Source of the DNA: an uncultured Pseudomonadota bacterium
Lineage (GTDB): Bacteria > Myxococcota_A > UBA796 > CAJQPC01
NCBI GenBank assembly: GCA_937915955.1
Contig: CALGIB010000481.1
Span: forward strand, 1 to 10,749
Direction: 5' to 3'
DNA length: 10,749 nucleotides
A program made the position numbers and the translations under genes. Below are positions 6,877 through 10,749 of the stretch, piece by piece. Below the pieces are notes generated by a model that searched no databases, was not told the origin of the DNA, and saw nothing but the letters and a program-made list of their open reading frames with translations. Every line of letters begins with the position of its first letter. Positions within the stretch are counted from its first letter, which is position 1.

Positions 6877-7269
6877 CTACCAGACGTAGCAGAGGACCTC
6901 ACCGCCAACACCCGCCAGACGGGCGTTGTGGTCGGTGAGGACCCCGCGAGGGGTGGTGAGAATGGCGATGCCGAGGCCGTTGCGGACGCGAGGAATGTCG
7001 TGCTTTCCGACATAGACCCGGCGGCCCGGCTTCGACACCCGGGTCAGCCCGCGGATGATCGCGCTCTTGTTCTCGTCGTACCGGAGGAACAGCTTCACGT
7101 GGCCCTGCGGGCCCTCGGGCACGTCGATGTAGCCCTCGATGAAGCCTTCGTCCTTGAGCAGACGGGCGAGCTGCAGCTTGATCTTGGAGCGCGGAACCTT
7201 GACGGTAGCGTGTCCCGCCTGGCCGGCGTTCCGAATGCGCGTCAGCATGTCCGCGATAGGATCGGTCAT
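6877..7269 (-). CDS. rpsH: 30S ribosomal protein S8
   Basis: S8 is a primary binder of the central domain of 16S rRNA. In E. coli it also represses the spc operon by binding mRNA near rplE. The 130-residue product starts TDPIADMLTRIRNAG and carries the S8 signature NGLGIAILTTPRGVLTDHNA (97-116). The ATG has AAGGAGA at good spacing. It is 64 nt from rpsN, one of the wider gaps in the spc part. I did not find a clear E. coli-like S8 target in the rplX-rplE junction, where only 11 nt separate the genes. Confidence 0.97.
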   Translation of the reverse strand: MTDPIADMLTRIRNAGQAGHATVKVPRSKIKLQLARLLKDEGFIEGYIDVPEGPQGHVKLFLRYDENKSAIIRGLTRVSKPGRRVYVGKHDIPRVRNGLGIAILTTPRGVLTDHNARLAGVGGEVLCYVW

Positions 7270-7333
7270 GGTGTCTCCTTATCGAGGGCTGGTTTCCTGT
7301 TCGGACCTGGCCCTGATGGATGCCTTGCTGGGG

Positions 7334-7519
7334 TTACCAGCTCGCCTTGGTCACGCCGGGGAGCTTGCCCTGTAGGGCCATCTCACGCAGGCAGATACGG
7401 CACATGCCGAAGGCGCGGTAGTAGGCGCGAGGGCGTCCGCAGCGCTTGCAGCGGTTCTTCTCGCGGACCTTGAACTTCTGCGGCCGCTTGGACTTCGCGA
7501 TCATCGACTTCTTAGCCAC
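7334..7519 (-). CDS. rpsN: 30S ribosomal protein S14, zinc-binding type
   Basis: S14 is in the 30S head near the A site. The 61-residue product is the short, zinc-containing (type Z) form, with Cys24, Cys27, Cys40 and Cys43 in a CxxC-x12-CxxC pattern. The end GKLPGVTKASW is typical. The start is GTG at 7519. It is supported by GAGGAG in the 10 nt between the rplE stop and the start, and by the canonical MAKKSMIAKSKR beginning. Because this paralogue needs zinc, a cysteine-lacking copy elsewhere in the genome would be of interest. Confidence 0.97.
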   Translation of the reverse strand: MAKKSMIAKSKRPQKFKVREKNRCKRCGRPRAYYRAFGMCRICLREMALQGKLPGVTKASW

Positions 7520-7529
7520 GTCGTGCTCC

Positions 7530-8072
7530 TCAGGCCCGGAAGGGGAATCCGAGCGCCTTGAGGAGGGCTCGGCCCTCGGCGTCGGTCTTTGCGGTGGTCA
7601 CGAAACTGATGTTCATGCCGTAGATCTTGGGCACCTTGTCGTACTCGATCTCGGGGAACAGGATCTGCTCGGTCAGTCCCAGCGAGTAGTTGCCCCGACC
7701 ATCAAAGGCCTTGGGGCTCATGCCGCGGAAGTCGCGGAGGCGCGGGATGGCCAGCGTCACGAGGCGGTCGTAGAAGAACCACATCCGCTCGCCACGCAGC
7801 GTGACCTTGGTGCCCAGGGGCATGCCCTCGCGAAGCTTGAAGTTCGCGATGGACTTCCGAGCGAGACGAATCACGGCCTTCTGGCCAGTGATCAGTCCGA
7901 GCTCGGCCGACGCCTGATCCAGGATCTTGGAGTTGGTGATCGCCTCCTTGAGGCAGGTGTTCACCACGATCTTGGTCAAACGAGGGATCTGCATGACGTT
8001 GCCGTACTCGAACTCCTGCTGGAGCGCCGGCATCGCCTCTGCGACATACTTTGTCTTCATCCGGGGGGTCAT
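7530..8072 (-). CDS. rplE: 50S ribosomal protein L5
   Basis: L5 binds 5S rRNA in the central protuberance and contacts the P-site tRNA and S13. The 180-residue product has the family length. The conserved IPRLTKIVVN begins at 29, ITGQKAVIRLARKSIANFKL spans 61-80, and GTKVTLRGERMWFFYDRL lies at 87-104. FPEIEYDKV (139-147) and the C-terminal LLKALGFPFR are also typical. The segment after VVN reads TCLKEA, where many L5 proteins have MGVGEA or a close variant. The ATG has AGGGAGAG upstream, 11 nt after rplX. Identity is secure. Confidence 0.97.
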   Translation of the reverse strand: MTPRMKTKYVAEAMPALQQEFEYGNVMQIPRLTKIVVNTCLKEAITNSKILDQASAELGLITGQKAVIRLARKSIANFKLREGMPLGTKVTLRGERMWFFYDRLVTLAIPRLRDFRGMSPKAFDGRGNYSLGLTEQILFPEIEYDKVPKIYGMNISFVTTAKTDAEGRALLKALGFPFRA

Positions 8073-8083
8073 CGATCTCTCCC

Positions 8084-8398
8084 TCAGCCGTCGAGCCGGT
8101 TGCCAGTCTTCTTGTCGACCCGAACCTTCTTGCCGTCCTCGACAGCGAAGCCGACTCGGACCTGACGCTTCTCAGCGTCGTTCCAGATGGCCACGTTCGA
8201 GATGTGCAGAGCTGCTTCCTTCGTGAGGAGCTGGCCCGGCTGGTCGCCGGCAGGCTTCTGGTGCTTCTTTACGAGGTTGACGCCCTCTACGAGAACGCGC
8301 TCGCGGACAGGGAGGACCTGCAGGACCTTTCCGGTCTTGCCCTTGTCCTTGCCCGCGGTGACGACCACATGGTCACCACGCCGAATCTTGTAGGCCAT
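8084..8398 (-). CDS. rplX: 50S ribosomal protein L24
   Basis: L24 is an early assembly initiator of the 50S subunit and lies near the tunnel exit. The 104-residue product has the KOW motif at about 6-33, with RRGDHVVVTAGKDKGKTGKV clearly visible. It continues with EGVNLVKKHQKP (38-49) and the EAALHISNVAIWN segment (61-73). The ATG overlaps the rplN stop as TGATG, so translation is likely coupled to L14. The rplN-rplX-rplE order is conserved. Identity is secure. Confidence 0.97.
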   Translation of the reverse strand: MAYKIRRGDHVVVTAGKDKGKTGKVLQVLPVRERVLVEGVNLVKKHQKPAGDQPGQLLTKEAALHISNVAIWNDAEKRQVRVGFAVEDGKKVRVDKKTGNRLDG

Positions 8399-8766
8399 CA
8401 GAGCACCTCGGGAGCGAGCGAAACGATTCGCATGTAGCTCTTGGCGCGCAGCTCTCGAGCCACGGGCCCGAAGATGCGCGTTCCGATGGGCTCGCCCGCC
8501 TTGTCAACCAGGACGGCCGAGTTGTTGTCGAAGCGAATGTAGGTCCCGTCAGCGCGACGGATCTCCTTCTTCGTCCGGACGACCACCGCGCGAGCGATGT
8601 CACCCTTCTTGACCTTGCCGTTCGGCATGGCCTCACGAATGGAGACGACGATGATGTCGCCCACGGACGCGTAGCGCCGCTTCGACCCACCGAGCACCTT
8701 GATGGCCTTGACCTTCTTCGCGCCGCTGTTGTCAGCGACCTCGAGGACTGATTCAGTCTGAATCAT
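8398..8766 (-). CDS. rplN: 50S ribosomal protein L14
   Basis: L14 lies at the subunit interface and forms bridges to the 30S body. The 122-residue product has the exact common bacterial length. It opens MIQTESVLEVADNSGAKKV and carries the L14 signature around ARAVVVRTKKEIRRADGTYI (58-77) with FDNNSAVL following. It ends REL..KSYMRIVSLAPEVL. The ATG has AGGGAGGT upstream. It starts 15 nt after rpsQ, whereas in E. coli the spc promoter lies between these genes. Its stop overlaps the rplX start. Confidence 0.98.
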   Translation of the reverse strand: MIQTESVLEVADNSGAKKVKAIKVLGGSKRRYASVGDIIVVSIREAMPNGKVKKGDIARAVVVRTKKEIRRADGTYIRFDNNSAVLVDKAGEPIGTRIFGPVARELRAKSYMRIVSLAPEVL

Positions 8767-8781
8767 CGAGGACCTCCCTGA

Positions 8782-9048
8782 TCAACCGCGCGGCGGGCGT
8801 TCGACCACGGTCCAGCGCTTCGTCCGCGAAAGCGGGCGAGACTCCTGGATCGTGACGCTGTCGCCCGTCCGGCACTCGTTGTTCTCATCGTGCGCCTTGA
8901 AGACGCTCCGACGGTTGATGTACTTGTGGTAGCGGCTGTGCTTGACACGGCTCGTGACCTCGACCGCAACCGTCTTGTCCATCTTGTCGGACACGACCGT
9001 TCCGGTGAGCACTCGCCGACCGCTCTTCTGGTTGGAACTCTCGGACAT
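8782..9048 (-). CDS. rpsQ: 30S ribosomal protein S17
   Basis: S17 binds 16S rRNA early in 30S assembly. The 88-residue product has an OB-fold core with RRVLTGTVVSDKMDKTVAVE (11-30), then RVKHSRYHKYINRRSVFKAHDE (34-55) and the signature GDSVTIQESRPLSRTKRW (62-79). The frame stays open for about 24 codons upstream without a good start codon. The ATG at 9048 is preceded by GCGGAAGAAG, a weaker Shine-Dalgarno than its neighbours have. It follows a structured 237-nt gap after rpmC, so it may open a separately controlled transcript or translational unit. Confidence 0.97.
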   Translation of the reverse strand: MSESSNQKSGRRVLTGTVVSDKMDKTVAVEVTSRVKHSRYHKYINRRSVFKAHDENNECRTGDSVTIQESRPLSRTKRWTVVERPPRG

Positions 9049-9130
9049 CTTCTTCCGCTCGTAGGGACAAACGAGGACACCGACCGTTTGGCCAGCGGGT
9101 GTTCGGCGGATCCGGTTCCCAGGTCAGGTC

Positions 9131-9144
9131 TCCTGCAAGCAGGA
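9131..9144 (-). repeat. Short palindrome in the rpsQ leader
   Basis: TCCTGC and GCAGGA are perfect inverted copies around 2 nt, giving a practical 5-bp stem with a 4-nt loop. It lies between the two alternative partners of the leader's 9195-9207 segment. Confidence 0.4.
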
Positions 9145-9171
9145 CTCGGACCAAGGTGGGGCATCGTGCCG

Positions 9172-9201
9172 GACACCGGGGGTACCATCCCTTCCGGTGT
9201 C
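9172..9201 (-). repeat. 8-bp hairpin with extended inner stem
   Basis: GACACCGG (9172-9179) and CCGGTGTC (9194-9201) are perfect inverted copies. Inside, GGG (9180-9182) and CCC (9189-9191) can add three pairs around a 6-nt loop, leaving a 2-nt bulge. No T-run follows on the minus strand, so it is not a standard terminator. Confidence 0.6.
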
Positions 9202-9206
9202 TTCGT

Positions 9207-9222
9207 TCACCCCGAGGGGTGA
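9207..9222 (-). repeat. GC-rich 7-bp inverted repeat
   Basis: TCACCCC and GGGGTGA are perfect inverted copies, giving a practical 6-bp stem with a 4-nt loop. A second copy of CTCACCCC lies just upstream on the minus strand and could compete for the same partner. Confidence 0.5.
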
Positions 9223-9228
9223 GGGGGT

Positions 9229-9245
9229 GAGGCCATTACGGCCCC
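9229..9245 (-). repeat. 6-bp hairpin downstream of rpmC
   Basis: On the minus strand, GGGGCC and GGCCTC pair (six pairs, one G-U) around the loop GTAAT. It lies about 40 nt after the rpmC stop. Confidence 0.45.
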
Positions 9246-9256
9246 GAGAGCGACTC

Positions 9257-9271
9257 CGAGCTGCAAGCCCG
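9257..9271 (-). repeat. Small hairpin just after rpmC
   Basis: On the minus strand, CGGGCT and AGCTCG pair (six pairs, one G-U) around a 3-nt loop. It starts 14 nt after the rpmC stop codon and is not followed by a T-run. Confidence 0.35.
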
Positions 9272-9285
9272 GAAGCGGCGCCGAT

Positions 9286-9603
9286 CTATTCGGTGCCGCC
9301 AAGCTTGTCAACGATACCCTTGAGGAAGCCGCCAGCGGCGGCGTCCACGGTGGAGCTCTCACCCACCTGAGAGGCATCGAACGACGACTTGTGGGCGTCG
9401 CGGAGGCTGTTCTTACGAAGGCCCTGCTCAAGCTCACGGCCACGCTCGACGGTGCGAACGCGCGCGATCTCACGCCGGATCTTCTTCAGCTGCGAGCTGT
9501 CCTCGAGCTGGTTGGTCGCGTGCTGAAAGCGCGACGTCAGCAGAGAGCGCTCGAGCGCCATTTCCTTGTGGACGAGCTGCTCGTCCGTCATCTCGGAGTA
9601 CAT
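9286..9603 (-). CDS. rpmC: 50S ribosomal protein L29 with C-terminal extension
   Basis: L29 sits beside the exit tunnel next to L23, part of the docking area for factors that act on nascent chains. The N-terminal 60 or so residues are a recognisable L29: MTDEQLVHKEMALERSLLTS (5-24) and the signature-like SQLKKIRREIARVRTV (37-52). The usual length is about 60-70 residues, but this product has 105. The extra part (about 66-105) is Ser/Asp-rich and then ends GGFLKGIVDKLGG, a possible short amphipathic helix. Its codons keep the G/C-rich third positions of the core, so it looks translated. The ATG at 9603 overlaps the rplP stop as TGATG; the open frame upstream of it lies inside rplP. Confidence 0.92.
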   Translation of the reverse strand: MYSEMTDEQLVHKEMALERSLLTSRFQHATNQLEDSSQLKKIRREIARVRTVERGRELEQGLRKNSLRDAHKSSFDASQVGESSTVDAAAGGFLKGIVDKLGGTE

Positions 9604-10019
9604 CAGACCAGTCCTTCCCGTCGAACGACCTTCCAACCGACCGGCAGCTTGTGACCGGCACGCTTGAGGGCCTCGACGGCGATGTCCTCGGCGACACCAT
9701 CCAACTCGTAGATGATGCGGCCAGGCTTGATGACAGCGACCCAGAACTCCGGGTTGCCCTTACCCTTACCCATTCGGGTCTCGGCGGGCTTCTTGGAGAC
9801 AGGCTTGTCGGGGAAGACGCGAATCCAGACCTTTCCGCCACGCTTCACGTGGCGAGTCATGGCAATACGACCCGCCTCGATCTGACGCGAGGTCAGGCGG
9901 CCGCAAGTCGTGGCCATCAGGCCGAAGTCGCCAAACGACACGTTGGACCCACGCCAAGCCAGACCGGTCATTCGACCCTTATGGCTCTTGCGGTACTTGA
10001 CGCGCTTGGGGGTGAGCAT
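9603..10019 (-). CDS. rplP: 50S ribosomal protein L16
   Basis: L16 helps position A-site tRNA and is needed for late 50S maturation. The 138-residue product starts MLTPKRVKYRKSHKGRM and contains the L16 signatures around SFGDFGLMATTCGRLTSRQI (28-47) and RMGKGKGNPEFWVAVIKPG (82-100). Arg82 lines up with Arg81 of E. coli L16, the residue hydroxylated there by YcfD. The C-terminus KLPVGWKVVRRE is typical. The ATG has CAGGAG upstream, 30 nt after rpsC. Its stop overlaps the rpmC start. Confidence 0.98.
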   Translation of the reverse strand: MLTPKRVKYRKSHKGRMTGLAWRGSNVSFGDFGLMATTCGRLTSRQIEAGRIAMTRHVKRGGKVWIRVFPDKPVSKKPAETRMGKGKGNPEFWVAVIKPGRIIYELDGVAEDIAVEALKRAGHKLPVGWKVVRREGLV

Positions 10020-10049
10020 CGGAGTGACTCCTGAGGGGGGTGCCCTCGA

Positions 10050-10691
10050 TCAGTTGGTTTCGTCACCGGGCATGATCTCGCCCTTGAAGATCCACACCTT
10101 GACGCCGATGACGCCGTAGGTGGTCATGGCCTCGGCCAGGCCGAAGTCGATGTCGGCCCGAAGGGTGTGCAGAGGCACGCGACCTTCGCGGTACCACTCC
10201 CGTCGGGACATCTCGGCGCCGCCGAGGCGGCCACCGCACATGACCTTGACGCCCTTGGCGCCAGCGCGCTGAGCCTGGGTGACAGCCTTCTTCATTGCCC
10301 GCCGGAAGGACACGCGCTTCACCAGCTGGGCGGCGATGTTCTCGGCCACCAGCTGAGCGTCGGTCTCTACCTTACGGACCTCGATGACGTTGGGGTAGAT
10401 CTCCGTAGCCGTCAGCTTCTGCAGGTCAGACCGCAGGAGCTCGAGACCGGTCGCGCGCTTGCCGAGGATGATCCCGGGCTTCGCGGCGTGGATGAAGACC
10501 TTCGCCTTGTTGGCGGCACGCTCGATAGTCACTCGCGCGACACCGGCGTGGTAGTACTTCTTCTTGATGAAGCGGCGGATCGCGATGTCTTCGTGGACGA
10601 ACTTCTGGTAGTCCTTCTCAGCGAACCACTGCGCTTCCCAGCCCCGAACGACGCCGACGCGGAAGCCGACCGGGTTGACCTTCTGACCCAT
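10050..10691 (-). CDS. rpsC: 30S ribosomal protein S3
   Basis: S3 forms part of the mRNA entry site in the 30S head with S4 and S5. The 213-residue product begins MGQKVNPVGFRVGVVRGW. The type II KH domain lies at about 39-106. Its loop reads GKRA (77-80), where the KH consensus is GxxG, so the last Gly is Ala. The C-terminal S3 domain shows KVMCGGRLGGAEMSRREWYR (149-168) and VKVWIFKGE near the end. The ATG has GAGGG upstream and starts 4 nt after rplV. Identity is secure. Confidence 0.98.
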   Translation of the reverse strand: MGQKVNPVGFRVGVVRGWEAQWFAEKDYQKFVHEDIAIRRFIKKKYYHAGVARVTIERAANKAKVFIHAAKPGIILGKRATGLELLRSDLQKLTATEIYPNVIEVRKVETDAQLVAENIAAQLVKRVSFRRAMKKAVTQAQRAGAKGVKVMCGGRLGGAEMSRREWYREGRVPLHTLRADIDFGLAEAMTTYGVIGVKVWIFKGEIMPGDETN

Positions 10692-10695
10692 GTTG

Positions 10696-10749
10696 CTATC
10701 CCTCGCGGACGTCGAGGACGACGTGAATGTGGGCGGTGGGCTTGAGGAT
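10696..10749 (-). CDS. rplV: 50S ribosomal protein L22, C-terminal end only
   Basis: Only the last 17 codons and the TAG stop are in the window, so the gene is cut by the right edge. The visible residues ILKPTAHIHVVLDVREG match the C-terminal strand of L22, which in E. coli ends with a similar HITVVVSD segment. L22 lines the peptide exit tunnel. The position directly before rpsC, 4 nt away, is the conserved S10-operon order and supports the call. Confidence 0.88.
   Translation of the reverse strand: MLKPTAHIHVVLDVREG

Larger units (their letters stand above)
9070..9207 (-). repeat. Long-range inverted repeat, 12 of 13 paired
   Basis: On the minus strand, AACGAAGACACCG (9207-9195) and CGGTGTCCTCGTT (9082-9070) are complementary at 12 of 13 positions, with one internal A/C mismatch. 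The second arm ends about 21 nt before the rpsQ start codon. The first arm is also the 5' arm of the 9172-9201 hairpin, so the two pairings exclude each other. Confidence 0.55.
9049..9285 (-). promoter_or_regulatory. Structured 237-nt leader between rpmC and rpsQ
   Basis: This is the longest gap in the window. On the minus strand it carries, in order: a 6-bp hairpin at 9257-9271, a 6-bp hairpin at 9229-9245, a 7-bp inverted repeat at 9207-9222, an 8-bp stem at 9172-9201, a short stem at 9131-9144, and a distant partner at 9070-9082 that can also pair with 9195-9207. The reading frames through it look like random overlap, not protein. I saw no convincing sigma-70 promoter and no hairpin followed by a T-run. 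The layout fits a cis-acting RNA leader for rpsQ and the spc genes; this is inference. Confidence 0.5.

Noticed and set aside
8763..9188. 141-codon minus-strand frame through the rpmC-rpsQ gap
   Set aside because: It runs out of frame through all of rpsQ, has Arg/Ser-rich composition, and lacks any recognisable domain. A small peptide in the leader cannot be fully excluded but has no positive support.
9172..9222. Intrinsic terminator after rpmC
   Set aside because: The hairpins are GC-rich, but no T-run follows on the minus strand, and the genes downstream are essential parts of the same cluster.
9049..9285. Sigma-70 promoter before rpsQ
   Set aside because: TTGCAG and TAATGG resemble boxes, but their spacing (about 22 nt) is too long and no other pair fits; a promoter remains possible but is not supported by sequence alone.

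Overview
The window is one uninterrupted ribosomal-protein superoperon read entirely from the minus strand. In transcription order (high to low coordinates) it carries the 3' end of rplV, then rpsC, rplP, rpmC, a 237-nt structured gap, rpsQ, rplN, rplX, rplE, rpsN, rpsH, rplF, rplR, rpsE, rpmD, rplO, secY, adk, map, rpmJ, rpsM, rpsK, a 158-nt structured gap, and most of rpoA, which runs off the left edge. This is the S10-spc-alpha order of bacteria. No plus-strand gene, tRNA, rRNA, mobile element, CRISPR array or clear terminator was found.

The DNA is GC-rich, with strong G/C preference at third codon positions. The secY-adk-map-rpmJ order, zinc-type S14 and L36, Cys4 adenylate kinase, and the style of SecY, RpoA and S3 suggest a deltaproteobacterial lineage such as Myxococcota or a relative. 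That placement is inference from recalled family features, not from a search.

The genes work together in protein production. The r-proteins build both ribosomal subunits, SecY exports and inserts nascent proteins, Map trims their initiator methionine, Adk balances adenylates, and RpoA seeds assembly of RNA polymerase. Most neighbours are 4-64 nt apart with good Shine-Dalgarno sequences. Three pairs overlap at stop and start (rplP/rpmC, rplN/rplX, adk/map). adk, rpsN and secY start with GTG.

Four departures from the textbook layout stand out. (1) The gap between rpmC and rpsQ holds several inverted repeats, including one segment that can pair with either of two others, which resembles a switch. 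(2) rpmC (L29) has about 40 extra C-terminal residues. (3) rpsD (S4), usually between rpsK and rpoA, is missing; its place holds a strong hairpin capped by a GNRA-type loop. (4) infA is missing between map and rpmJ. No wholly new gene system is visible; the interest lies in the two structured gaps, the L29 tail and the gene relocations.
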